Part shown: in pieces, positions 56,356-64,000 of the stretch
Position numbering within the stretch: position 1 is the stretch's first letter
Layout of the letters: every line of letters starts with the position of its first letter
NCBI GenBank assembly: GCA_019116245.1
Contig: DXCC01000031.1
Span: forward strand, 1-64,000
Source: Candidatus Tidjanibacter faecipullorum
GTDB lineage: Bacteria > Bacteroidota > Bacteroidia > Bacteroidales > Rikenellaceae
Direction of reading: 5' to 3'
Length of the DNA stretch: 64,000 bases
Position numbers and translations under genes: made by a program
The notes under the pieces: model-generated
Databases searched by the model: none
Told to the model about the DNA's origin: nothing
What the model saw: only the letters and a program-made list of their open reading frames with translations

Positions 56356-57219
56356 ATGGAACGCAAGGATGCAATCGCACGGATCATGGAAGCCGTGGCG
56401 TCGATCTATTCCCGGGAAGAGGCCCGGATTATTGCCTGGGAGGTTGCCGGGCATATCGGAGGCTTTACCCGTTCGCAAGGCATTGCCGATCCATCCGCTC
56501 CCATTCCGGACGCTTCGGAAGGTGCGCTGGAGGAGGCGTGCCGCCAACTGGCGGCCGGACGTCCGCTGCAGTATGTGGTCGGCCAGTCCGAGTTTTACGG
56601 TTTACCCTTTGCTGTTGCCGAAGGGGTGTTGATCCCCCGCCCCGAAACGGAGGAACTGGTGCAGTGGATCATTCGGGACAACGGTCAGCGGGAAGGAACG
56701 CGCGTACTGGATATCGGTACGGGAAGCGGCGCCATTGCCGTGGCTTTGGCGCACAACCTGCCGCGTGCCGTGGTGGATGCGGTGGATATATCGTCCGATG
56801 CCTTGCGCATAGCGGCCGATAATGCCGCTCGCAATCATGTGGCTGTCCGTTTCCTGGCAGGCGATGCCCTGCAGCCGACAACGGAGTTCGTAAAGGGGCT
56901 GCCACAGGTTCGGTACGATGTGGTAGTATCCAATCCGCCCTATATTCCCGCCTCGGAATATGCCGACATGCGGGATAATGTGCGTCGCTGGGAACCGGCT
57001 GCTGCCTTGTTTGTTCCCGACGATGATCCGTTGCGCTTTTATCGCGCCATAGGCCGTCATGCCCTGCATGTATTGGCTCCGGGCGGGCGGCTCTATTTTG
57101 AGATCCATGAGCGCTTCGGCAGGGAGGTATGTGATCTGCTGCAGGCAGAAGGTTTTCTGCAGGTAGAGTGTCGTAAGGATTTGAACAACAAAGCAAGAAT
57201 GGTGCGATGCGTGCGATAG
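56356..57219 (+). CDS. prmC: Release factor glutamine methyltransferase PrmC
   Basis: PrmC methylates the GGQ glutamine of release factors RF1 and RF2. The ATG at 56356 (27th codon of the track ORF) gives 287 residues, the family size; upstream codons overlap the promoter. It has the N-terminal helical domain, LIPRPETEELV, SAM loop VLDIGTGSGAIAVAL and the catalytic VSNPPYIP. The stop overlaps recX by 13 bases. Confidence 0.94.
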   Translation: MERKDAIARIMEAVASIYSREEARIIAWEVAGHIGGFTRSQGIADPSAPIPDASEGALEEACRQLAAGRPLQYVVGQSEFYGLPFAVAEGVLIPRPETEELVQWIIRDNGQREGTRVLDIGTGSGAIAVALAHNLPRAVVDAVDISSDALRIAADNAARNHVAVRFLAGDALQPTTEFVKGLPQVRYDVVVSNPPYIPASEYADMRDNVRRWEPAAALFVPDDDPLRFYRAIGRHALHVLAPGGRLYFEIHERFGREVCDLLQAEGFLQVECRKDLNNKARMVRCVR

Positions 57220-57731
57220 AGGACGAACGGGAAGAGCGAGACGGGAAGGAGTCTCGTCAGCGCGTCAAGACGCCTAACAAGGCGTTACAGGATTTGATGC
57301 GGTATGCAGCCCGTGCGGAGCGCTCGAGCGGCGACGCGCTCCGGCTGATGCGCCGATGGGGCATTGGAGAAGTGGATCGCCGTCAGATTCTGGAAAAGTT
57401 GCAACGTCAGCACTTTATTGATGACGAACGATTTGCCGAGGCCTATGTGCGGGAGAAAACCCGCCTGGCAGGCTGGGGCATTCATAAGATACGGGCCGGG
57501 CTGCGCATGAAGGGGATTGCTCCGGCGTTGATTGAGCGGGTCACGCAAGTGTTGTCCGACCAGCGTCCGGATAACAAACAGCGATTGGCCGAACTGTTGG
57601 CGCGCAAGCGACGTTCACTGAAAGAGGCCGATGTTTACAAAGTTAAAGATAAACTCATCCGGTTCGGTATGTCCCGAGGGTTTGATTATGAGGATGTAGC
57701 TGACGTTGTACAGCAGGTTCTGCAAGATTAG
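57207..57731 (+). CDS. recX: Regulatory protein RecX
   Basis: RecX binds RecA filaments and limits their growth. The 174-residue protein has the three-helix repeat organisation of the family: ALRLMRRWGI, ILEKLQRQHFIDDERFAEAYVREKTRLAGWGIHKIRAGLRMKGIA and a C-terminal KLIRFGMSRGFDYEDV. It overlaps prmC, and lies about 6 kb from recA rather than next to it. Confidence 0.9.
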   Translation: MRAIEDEREERDGKESRQRVKTPNKALQDLMRYAARAERSSGDALRLMRRWGIGEVDRRQILEKLQRQHFIDDERFAEAYVREKTRLAGWGIHKIRAGLRMKGIAPALIERVTQVLSDQRPDNKQRLAELLARKRRSLKEADVYKVKDKLIRFGMSRGFDYEDVADVVQQVLQD

Positions 57732-58001
57732 ATATAAGTCTCTTTATAGTTATATTTACTCTTGTAAATAATGCATACGCAAATGTAATCACATGTGTCA
57801 ACGCGGATTTCGCATGCGTGTCATGCCGCCGTCGTAAGTTAACGACTGGTAGGTAAGACGGAGTGATGCGGCGCGAAGACAGTGGTATAATATTGTGGTT
57901 TATATGCAAACAGATACAGCTCTGTTTATCAAGCTATTATATGTATGCAAACCTATGCTTTCCGACTTAAGTCAATAGTTATTGCCGGAGGGTGTTAAGA
58001 A
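57732..58001. other. AT-rich intergenic stretch after recX
   Basis: About 270 bases with lower GC than the flanking genes, between convergent recX and the MFS gene. No gene, clear hairpin terminator or repeat was seen. Confidence 0.5.
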
Positions 58002-59456
58002 TTATTGTCTGGATTTTTTCTTGACCCGTACACCTTCCGGGAGCGGAAGGGAGATGCGGGAGAAACTGGCAGTTGCCCCCGCCAGGGCAAAGCAGCCGGC
58101 CAAAATGAGTGTCAAATGGGTGCTGTTGGGGGAAATGTGGAACAGCAGGGCAACCAAAGCGGCACCGGTAGTTTGGCCAACGAGTCGGGAGGTAGCCAGC
58201 ATGCCGCTGGCGCTGCCGCTGCGGTGGGCAGGCGCAGAGCCTACCATGATGCTGTTGTTGGGGGACTGGAAGAGGCCGAATCCCATGCCGCACAGCGCCA
58301 GCCTCCAGATGATATCGGTTGACGTCGGTTGCGCCGGCAACCAGGCGAGCAACAGCAATCCGACAGTCATGCAGAGCAGCCCCAGTCCTCCCAGCAGACC
58401 GGCATGAATGCGTTCAATCAGGCGTCCGGCCAGTGGTGCGACAATCACAATGATGGCCGGCCAGGCAGTCATGATCAGTCCCGTAGATACGGCGTCATAA
58501 CCGAATGTCCGTTGCAGGTAAAAGGGGAGTGCCACGAGGGCCAGCGACTGGGCAATGAATGAGCAGATGCTGGTTGCTACGGACATGGCAAAGATCGGGA
58601 TGCGCAACAGGTCGAAGGGCAGTATCGGATACTGTTTGTGGAGCTGACTGCGCACGAAAATCGTACCGATGATGAGCAGCAGCACAATGCCGCCGATGAT
58701 ATAGGGCAGGGAGATGCCGTGGGCATAACCTTCGATGGAGGCGATCAGTAATCCGAATGTCAAGGCATTCATGATGGCGTCACGCCAGTCGAACCGCCGT
58801 CCGGTATTTTTGACCGGATTCTCCGGCAGGAAGTTGTAACTTAATGAGTAAGCGATAATTCCGACCGGTATGTTGATGGCAAACAGCCAGGGCCATGGCG
58901 CAAAGGAGAGGATGCCGGCGGCAATAGTGGGGCCGGCAACTGCGGAAACGGCAACAACCGTGGCATTCAGTCCCATGCCACGCCCCAGATACCGTCTGGG
59001 ATAAATAATACGGATCAGTGTTGTGTTGACACTGGTCACGGCGGCTGCTCCGAAGCCTTGACAAACACGTGCCGCGACCAGCATGCCGAATGAGTGGGCG
59101 AAGGTGCAGACGACCGAAGCGGCCGTAAAGGTCATCAGGCCCATCAGGTAGATCTTGCGATAACCGATCAGGTCTCCCAGAGTTGAAAAGGAGAGGAGGG
59201 AGATGACGATGGCCAACTGGTAGGCATTCACAATCCAGATCGAATCGGACGGCGAAATATTGAGTTCGTGACTGATGGTCGGCAGGGCCACATTGGCGAT
59301 GGCGCCGTCGAGCACGGACAGGGATACGCCGAATGCAACGGCCAGAATCGCCCAAATGCGTTGCGGCATGGGCACGCCGTCCCATGTGTTGGGCTGGGTG
59401 GATTGATTTTGTATTTGAGGCCGACTGGCGGCCGTATTATGGTAACGTGTGAACAC
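58002..59456 (-). CDS. SmvA-like MFS drug transporter (DHA2 family)
   Basis: A 484-residue, 14-helix major facilitator protein. The first helix has the DHA2 motif LDGAIANVALPTI, followed by motif A (LGDLIGYRKIYLMG) and the motif C-like GPTIAAGILSFAPWPWLFAINIPVG. SmvA-type proteins export cationic drugs and dyes such as methyl viologen and biguanides. An N-terminal ~28 residues are polar; a start at the internal Met (MPQRIWAIL) is possible. GC content and flanks are lower than the window average, so recent acquisition is possible. Next to it is an XRE regulator on the same strand. Confidence 0.88.
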   Translation of the reverse strand: MFTRYHNTAASRPQIQNQSTQPNTWDGVPMPQRIWAILAVAFGVSLSVLDGAIANVALPTISHELNISPSDSIWIVNAYQLAIVISLLSFSTLGDLIGYRKIYLMGLMTFTAASVVCTFAHSFGMLVAARVCQGFGAAAVTSVNTTLIRIIYPRRYLGRGMGLNATVVAVSAVAGPTIAAGILSFAPWPWLFAINIPVGIIAYSLSYNFLPENPVKNTGRRFDWRDAIMNALTFGLLIASIEGYAHGISLPYIIGGIVLLLIIGTIFVRSQLHKQYPILPFDLLRIPIFAMSVATSICSFIAQSLALVALPFYLQRTFGYDAVSTGLIMTAWPAIIVIVAPLAGRLIERIHAGLLGGLGLLCMTVGLLLLAWLPAQPTSTDIIWRLALCGMGFGLFQSPNNSIMVGSAPAHRSGSASGMLATSRLVGQTTGAALVALLFHISPNSTHLTLILAGCFALAGATASFSRISLPLPEGVRVKKKSRQ

Positions 59457-59769
59457 GATAAATTCGATGTTTGCCTTACAAAGGTAGTGTTTTTTGGCGA
59501 GATCGGGTTTGTCCGGGTGGGAATATCGACGCGGTTCGGGGTTAATGCGGATGACTGGCTTGCGGGGCCTGGTCGTGTTGGAGTAATTGCCGTGTGTGGG
59601 GGTTGCGTTGGAGCGAATGAAGTATCCAGGGTCGAGAACAGGAGGCCGTGCGTGTGGTTTCTTGGCCGTTTCCTATTCTTTATTTAACATAATATAAATT
59701 ATGGTGCAATGCAGAAAATGAGTGGGAGAGTCTCCTCGGAAGGCTCATTGGCAGGTTGCGCTGTGCGTG
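59457..59769. other. Intergenic stretch between the XRE regulator and the MFS transporter
   Basis: About 310 bases holding the MFS promoter region; no gene or terminator recognised. The short G/C-skewed ORF of 59268-59687 is a shadow. Confidence 0.5.
59479..59486 (-). promoter_or_regulatory. Putative -7 box (TACCTTTG) of the MFS gene
   Basis: Exact consensus match 22 bases before the ATG on the minus strand; no -33 TTG at 19-21 bases. Confidence 0.45.
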
Positions 59770-60363
59770 TCAGCGGTCGGTGTAGTCAAAAGATTCTACC
59801 GTGTGATCCGTATAGAAAATCATGACACGGCGAATCTGACGTTGGATTGCGTGAATGGATGCAGGTGACGTCGATGGTTGCGGTGAGGACGGTGTAACCG
59901 GATCGTTGCTCGGCAGATCGGTCACCGAGAAATCCAGGACGCCTTGCGATGTCGAGGGATCGACCTGCGCAGTTTTTCGTGCGGAATTGTGTGGCGCGGG
60001 TGTGTCGGGTGTGTCCGACTGCGCGGTCACATTGGTTTGAGTGGGCGTATGGGTCGTGTTGACGGCAGGTATGACGGGATGCGGGGGCTGGTGGCTCGTC
60101 GAGGTTGCCGATTCGGCTGCCTCGGCGGCAGATGATGGTTGGGCGGTCGATTGTGTGCGACACATGGAGCCTGTCCCCAAAATAAACCAGTCCGGATTCA
60201 GGTCAGGAAAAGCCAGCAGCAACTTGGTTACAAAATCGATACTGGGCTTGTTACGTCCGGCAAGTATATGGGAAATACCGGATGGCTGAATGCCTAACAT
60301 TTCGGCCAGCTTATTGGCAGACAGCTTTTTGTCCTGCAGTAATTGTTGTAAACGCTCCTTCAT
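59770..60363 (-). CDS. XRE-type HTH regulator with a Ser/Thr/Pro-rich linker
   Basis: From ATG 60363 the protein has 197 residues; the 31 upstream track codons lie across its promoter and are dropped. Residues 1-60 form a lambda-repressor-type HTH (LSANKLAEMLGIQPSGISHILAGRNKPS, then FVTKLLLAFPDLNPDWFI). A ~105-residue linker is rich in Ser, Thr, Pro, Ala and Gln. The last ~28 residues form a compact basic/aromatic motif (IQRQIRRVMIFYTDHTVESFDY) that may be a conserved interaction site. Targets are unknown; the MFS gene downstream is a candidate. Confidence 0.82.
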   Translation of the reverse strand: MKERLQQLLQDKKLSANKLAEMLGIQPSGISHILAGRNKPSIDFVTKLLLAFPDLNPDWFILGTGSMCRTQSTAQPSSAAEAAESATSTSHQPPHPVIPAVNTTHTPTQTNVTAQSDTPDTPAPHNSARKTAQVDPSTSQGVLDFSVTDLPSNDPVTPSSPQPSTSPASIHAIQRQIRRVMIFYTDHTVESFDYTDR

Positions 60364-60380
60364 GTCCCGTATGTGTTTTA

Positions 60381-60388
60381 CAAAAATA
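60381..60388 (-). promoter_or_regulatory. Putative -7 box (TATTTTTG) of the XRE gene
   Basis: Exact TAnnTTTG match 17 bases before the ATG, with no clear -33 element. Confidence 0.4.
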
Positions 60389-60728
60389 AAATAAAAACAA
60401 ATGCAATGGTGTGATTGGCAAGAAATAATTGGGGCCTCATTACCGGGTTGAATCATTATGCTTAATGTAATTTATTTATTTCGATATCGTGTCTTATATT
60501 GCTGGTTTTATGTGTATTTGTGTATGTGTGCATTCTTAATTGTGACGTTATTGGTAGTTGTTTTGCTATCTATGAATTTTGTATTTATATTTTTACTGGA
60601 TGTATGTATTGTTAATTTATTGGTTTTTATTTAGTTGTTGTTATTTGTTCATTTTTACAACATGATTTACTGGAGGGTTTTGAGGTGGACTTGTGTGGTT
60701 CTTTGTGTTGTGTTTACAAATGTACATA
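60389..60728. other. Very AT-rich intergenic stretch
   Basis: About 340 bases, among the most AT-rich in the window, between the XRE promoter and the HIT terminator. Runs of T and TTTAT dominate. No gene or RNA was recognised. Confidence 0.55.
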
Positions 60729-60760
60729 AAAAAGAGGGGCGTATTGCTACGTCCCTCTCG
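60729..60760 (-). terminator. Terminator of the recA-RSH-HIT operon
   Basis: GAGGGACGTA/TACGCCCCTC stem on the minus strand followed by TTTTTT, 40 bases after the HIT gene stop. Confidence 0.88.
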
Positions 60761-60800
60761 GTATCGGAGTATGGAGTTTTACGGGCTACCCTTCCCTGCC

Positions 60801-61187
60801 CTATTCCTCGTTGATGGTGCGGGCTATGGCAGCCAGTTCGTCGCTGGACAGATTGAGTTTATGTTTGAAATCTACCTCGCCTTCCGTGGAAATGGGCATC
60901 AGATGGATATGTACGTGCGGAACTTCCATGCCGATGACCGCCACGGCTACCCGTTTGCAGGCAATTTTGCGTTCCAGCTTGTGGGCCACCTTTTTTGCAA
61001 AAATCATCAGGTCGGCCAGTTCTTCGTCGGACAGGTTAAAAATGTAGTCGTTCTCTTTTTTAGGGATCACCAACGTGTGGCCCTTGACAACGGGATTGAT
61101 GTCCAGGAAGGCGTAGTGTTTGTCGTCTTCCGCAATTTTGTAGCTGGGGATTTCCCCTTTTGCTATTTTAGAAAAAAGCGTAGCCAT
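60801..61187 (-). CDS. HIT family nucleotide hydrolase
   Basis: A 128-residue histidine-triad protein with the motif HVHIHLMP (HxHxHxx) near residue 95, and N-terminal FSKIAKGEIPSYKIAEDDKHYAFLDI as in HinT-type proteins. These enzymes hydrolyse AMP-lysine or other nucleoside phosphoramidates. It is the last gene of the recA-RSH operon. Confidence 0.93.
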   Translation of the reverse strand: MATLFSKIAKGEIPSYKIAEDDKHYAFLDINPVVKGHTLVIPKKENDYIFNLSDEELADLMIFAKKVAHKLERKIACKRVAVAVIGMEVPHVHIHLMPISTEGEVDFKHKLNLSSDELAAIARTINEE

Positions 61188-61208
61188 AAAAATTATGTAT
61201 TTGAATGG

Positions 61209-61565
61209 TCAGAATTTCGGGGTCATGATTTCTGAATACAGCATGGCCTGCCTCAGATCAAAATGTCGCATCAAATCCGAACCGGCTTCTGCGGCAGGCG
61301 TGGCAACCGGCTCGGACGCACCGTTCGCAGGAAGAGGCGGCACGGAGCCATGAGAGCGTGCAGATGGCAAGTCGGTCGGCTTGACGACAGGCTGTACCGG
61401 TGACAAGGAATGTTGCGTTGCGTCGGGTTCGGACTGTTCCGGGTGAGCGGTCGGGGCAGCTGGCGTTACTACCCGACCAGATGGTTTACGCCGATTGGAC
61501 AAGGTGAGTTTCGGTCCAATGAAGCCGACGATGGCAACAATGATCAGAGGCAGCATCCACTCCAT
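61209..61565 (-). CDS. Small membrane-anchored protein of unknown function
   Basis: A 118-residue protein: N-terminal membrane helix (MEWMLPLIIVAIVGFIGPKL), a Pro/Ala/Ser-rich linker of ~65 residues, and a short C-terminal segment (DLMRHFDLRQAMLYSEIMTPKF) that looks like a folded interaction motif. It starts 12 bases after the RSH gene and is followed at 21 bases by the HIT gene. No homologue is recognised with confidence. The same type of C-terminal segment, as recalled, occurs in small Bacteroidales membrane proteins. Confidence 0.6.
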   Translation of the reverse strand: MEWMLPLIIVAIVGFIGPKLTLSNRRKPSGRVVTPAAPTAHPEQSEPDATQHSLSPVQPVVKPTDLPSARSHGSVPPLPANGASEPVATPAAEAGSDLMRHFDLRQAMLYSEIMTPKF

Positions 61566-61577
61566 GACAAAACGGTG

Positions 61578-63779
61578 TTACAAGGTTCGATTCACTTTCT
61601 CTATGCCCTTGATGTGGCTGACGCTGTCGAGCAGTGCGTTCAGGCTGGCCGTATCCGACACGTAGACACTGATCTTTCCTTCGAAGATGCCGTCGTGGCT
61701 CTGGATGGAAAGGTTGCGGATATTGATACCCTGCTCCACGGTGATGACCTGGGACAGGTCGACCAGAATACCGATGCGGTCGATACCGCGCACTTCCAGT
61801 TCGGCCAGATAGGATTCGGCCTTATAGCTGGACCACTTGATGTTGGTGACGATGTTCTCGCCGTGTTGGGCAGCCAGTCGGGTAATGTCTTCGCAACCGG
61901 CTTTGTGTACGACAATCGTATTCGATTCCGGGTTGCGGTAACCGACAATCTCATCTCCGGGAATCGGGTTGCATCCGTCGGCAATGACAAACTTCGGTGC
62001 GTTGGCATCCGGTTCGCCGCCGCCGACCACCATGTCTCCCCCGCCCGTCTTGGAGGGTTTTGTTAATTGGATATCCCAGAATTTCAGTACTTTGCTCATC
62101 GAATTCTGGCGCAATACCTTTTCGACATCGTCCAGGTTGATGATGCCGGATCCCAGTTTGCTGTAGAATTCGTCCTTGTTGCGGCATTCGTAGGCCGGCA
62201 GGATCTTGCGGAAAACGCGGGCGCGCGGTGTGATGCCGAATTCGCTCATCTTGCGTTCGAAAAGCTCCATGCCGTGCTCCACGTTGTTTTCGCGCGAGCG
62301 TTTTAGAAAGGTGGTGATCGACTGTTTGGCCTTGGCGGTCGTGACATGGTCCAACCACTCCAGACTCGGATGGGCGTTGTCGGAGGTGATGATCTCGACC
62401 TGGTCGCCGTTCTTCAGGGTCTGGTAGATCGATTCGATCTTGTGATTGACCTTGGCGCCGATGGCCTTGTTGCCGACATTCGTGTGAATATTGTAGGCAA
62501 AGTCCAGTACGGTGGCGTTCTGCGGCATCTTGCGCGGCTCGCCTTTCGGGGTGAAGACGACGATCTCGTTGGTGTAGAGGGTCAGTCGTACGTTGTCCAG
62601 AAATTCGATGGCATCGTCCGTCGGGCCGTGCAGGGCATTGCGCACCTCCTGGAGCCAGTTGTCGAATTCGTCGTCAGAACTGTGCTCCTGTTTGTATTTC
62701 CAGTGGGCGGCGAATCCCCTTTCGGCGATTTCGTCCATACGCTCCGAACGGATCTGAACCTCGGCCCAGACGCCGTCCGGTCCCATGACCGTAACGTGTA
62801 GCGCTTCGTATCCGTTGGCTTTTGGGAAATTGACCCAGTCCCGGATACGGTCGGGCTTCGGCGGGAAGATGTCCGTGATCAGCGAGTAGATGTGCCAGCA
62901 CTGCGACTTTTCGGGAATCAGTTCGGTCGGTTTGAATACGATGCGGATGGCGAACAGGTCGTAAACGTCCTCGAACGGGATGTTCTTCCGCTGCATTTTG
63001 GACCAGATCGAAAAGATGCTCTTGACCCGTCCGGAGATTGTGAAGTCAATTCCACTGTCGGTCAGCTGTTTGCGGATCGGTGCAATGAACCGGTCGATGA
63101 AAGCGGTACGGGCCGCTTCCGTTTCGTTCAGCTTTTGGGCGATCTCGTTATACTGCTCCGGATAGCGGTATTTCAGACTCAGGTCTTCCAGTTCCGTTTT
63201 GATGCTGTACAGGCCGAGGCGATAGGCCAGCGGCGCGAACAGGTAGAGGGTTTCGCTGGAGATCTTGATCTGTTTGTTGCGGGGCATGGAGGCCATGGTC
63301 CGCATGTTGTGGAGCCGGTCGGCAATCTTGATCAGAATGACCCGCACGTCGTCCGAGAGCGTCAGCAACACCTTGCGGAAATAAGCGGCCTGCTTGGAGG
63401 TGTCCGTGTTGACCACGCCGGCCATTTTGGTCAGGCCGTCCACCATGTAGGCAACTTTCTCGCCGAAGATGGCTTCGATCTCCTCGACCGTGTAGTCCGT
63501 ATCCTCCACCACGTCGTGCAGCAGAGCGGCTGCTACGGATTTGGAACCCAGCCCGATCTCCTCGACAACAATCTTGGCGACGGCAATGGGGTGCAGGATA
63601 TAAGGTTCGCCGCTCCGACGGAGCACGCCTTTGTGTGCCTCCTTGGCGAGAAAAAAGGCCTTGCGAATCAACTCCCACTCCTCGTCGGTCTTGGCAATCT
63701 TCTTGCACGAGTCAATCAGATCGTTGTAGCGATCGGTAATGATGAGTTCCTGTTCTTCGGTATATCCTGCCGTTTCCAT
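61578..63779 (-). CDS. Bifunctional (p)ppGpp synthetase/hydrolase (RSH family)
   Basis: A 733-residue Rel/SpoT protein. The hydrolase domain is intact by motif (YILHPIAVAKI, HDVVEDTDY, DRLHNMRT); the synthetase domain has AIRIVFKP, RIRDWVNFPKANGYEALHVTV and EVQIRSERMDEIAERGFAAHWKYK, with basic residues of the bifunctional class. TGS (VFTPKGEPRKMPQNATVLDF), helical/zinc-finger-like and C-terminal ACT (IDRIGILVDLSQVI) regions follow. It controls the stringent response. It is 24 bases after recA. Confidence 0.95.
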   Translation of the reverse strand: METAGYTEEQELIITDRYNDLIDSCKKIAKTDEEWELIRKAFFLAKEAHKGVLRRSGEPYILHPIAVAKIVVEEIGLGSKSVAAALLHDVVEDTDYTVEEIEAIFGEKVAYMVDGLTKMAGVVNTDTSKQAAYFRKVLLTLSDDVRVILIKIADRLHNMRTMASMPRNKQIKISSETLYLFAPLAYRLGLYSIKTELEDLSLKYRYPEQYNEIAQKLNETEAARTAFIDRFIAPIRKQLTDSGIDFTISGRVKSIFSIWSKMQRKNIPFEDVYDLFAIRIVFKPTELIPEKSQCWHIYSLITDIFPPKPDRIRDWVNFPKANGYEALHVTVMGPDGVWAEVQIRSERMDEIAERGFAAHWKYKQEHSSDDEFDNWLQEVRNALHGPTDDAIEFLDNVRLTLYTNEIVVFTPKGEPRKMPQNATVLDFAYNIHTNVGNKAIGAKVNHKIESIYQTLKNGDQVEIITSDNAHPSLEWLDHVTTAKAKQSITTFLKRSRENNVEHGMELFERKMSEFGITPRARVFRKILPAYECRNKDEFYSKLGSGIINLDDVEKVLRQNSMSKVLKFWDIQLTKPSKTGGGDMVVGGGEPDANAPKFVIADGCNPIPGDEIVGYRNPESNTIVVHKAGCEDITRLAAQHGENIVTNIKWSSYKAESYLAELEVRGIDRIGILVDLSQVITVEQGINIRNLSIQSHDGIFEGKISVYVSDTASLNALLDSVSHIKGIEKVNRTL

Positions 63780-63803
63780 TCCGTATTTATATTAAGTATG
63801 ATA

Positions 63804-64000
63804 TCAGGCCTTTTTGGCTGTACGGGCCTCTTGCATGGCCTCGCGCACCTTGGCCTCGATTTCTTCCATCAGCGGCTCGTCCGATTTCAGCAGCGCCTTG
63901 ACCGCGTCGCGGCCCTGCGCCAGTTTGCGGTCGCCGTAGGCATACCACGAACCGCTCTTCTTGATGATGCCGTAGTCCACACCCAGGTCGATGATCTCGC
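63804..64000 (-). CDS. recA: RecA recombinase, C-terminal part (5' end outside window)
   Basis: The last 65 codons read in from the window edge: [50 protein letters not shown] and a short basic tail. These match the RecA C-terminal domain closely. RecA catalyses strand exchange and drives the SOS response. The RSH gene follows on the same strand, suggesting cotranscription. Confidence 0.93.
   Translation of the reverse strand, partial: EIIDLGVDYGIIKKSGSWYAYGDRKLAQGRDAVKALLKSDEPLMEEIEAKVREAMQEARTAKKA

Overview
The window looks like chromosomal DNA of a GC-rich member of the Bacteroidales, most likely an Alistipes-like Rikenellaceae gut anaerobe; that placement is an inference from gene content and was not tested by a search. 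Supporting signs are: Bacteroidetes-type core promoters (TTTG, 19-20 bases, TAnnTTTG) in front of tRNA and protein genes; a tryptophanase of the Bacteroides type; a sodium-pumping methylmalonyl-CoA decarboxylase operon; LytTR two-component regulation; and porins and lipoproteins typical of the phylum. There are no rRNA genes, CRISPR arrays or intact insertion sequences.

Layout. 0-0.6 kb: the 3' end of a phage-type adenine DNA methylase, facing a tRNA-Arg whose 3' end may be an integration boundary. 0.67-6.5 kb (minus strand): lptB-aroA-aroC-yceD-rpmF-plsX-fabH, joining LPS export, the shikimate pathway and fatty-acid/phospholipid initiation. 6.7-17.2 kb: recQ, tnaA, two tandem membrane-anchored M23 peptidases (minus), alaS and gpmI. 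17.4-23.7 kb: a TolC/MacA/MacB-like efflux operon followed by a LytS-type kinase and LytTR regulator; the adaptor has an in-frame amber codon. 23.8-28.5 kb: tRNA-Ser, purB-purA, an acidic pRiA4b-ORF3-like protein, miaA and tRNA-Gly. 28.6-33.7 kb: an aquaporin, then an OprP-type porin, a triple lamin-tail lipoprotein and an exported metallophosphatase. 33.8-38.8 kb: an orphan gene and a marR-tolC-emrA-emrB efflux operon in which marR is frameshifted but its palindromic operator is intact. 38.9-46.3 kb: an exported C1 peptidase, an Eis-type acetyltransferase, a small GNAT protein, a split chromate transporter, rsmE and an M3 peptidase lipoprotein.

46.4-52.6 kb holds the methylmalonyl-CoA module: meaB (divergent), then epimerase, carboxyltransferase, an OadG subunit with a periplasmic lamin-tail domain, biotin carrier and the membrane beta subunit. 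Together these would turn methylmalonyl-CoA into propionyl-CoA while pumping sodium, consistent with propionate fermentation. 52.7-54 kb: a two-lobed aspartyl protease gene broken by a frameshift in a C run, then tRNA-Lys. 54.4-57.7 kb: an rRNA pseudouridine synthase with a long disordered N-terminus, a small membrane protein, prmC and recX. 58-60.4 kb: an SmvA-like drug transporter and an XRE regulator set in unusually AT-rich spacers. 60.8-64 kb (minus): recA (partial)-RSH (p)ppGpp enzyme-small membrane protein-HIT protein.

The strongest observations are three separate single-base lesions: a T-run frameshift in marR, a TGG-to-TAG-like stop in the MacA-type adaptor, and a C-run frameshift in the aspartyl protease. 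In each case the downstream reading frame is well preserved. They may be recent mutations, phase-variable tracts or sequence errors, and reads would decide. No clearly new multi-gene system was found. The best candidates for unexplored biology are the porin/lamin-tail/phosphatase locus and the lamin-tail/OadG fusion.
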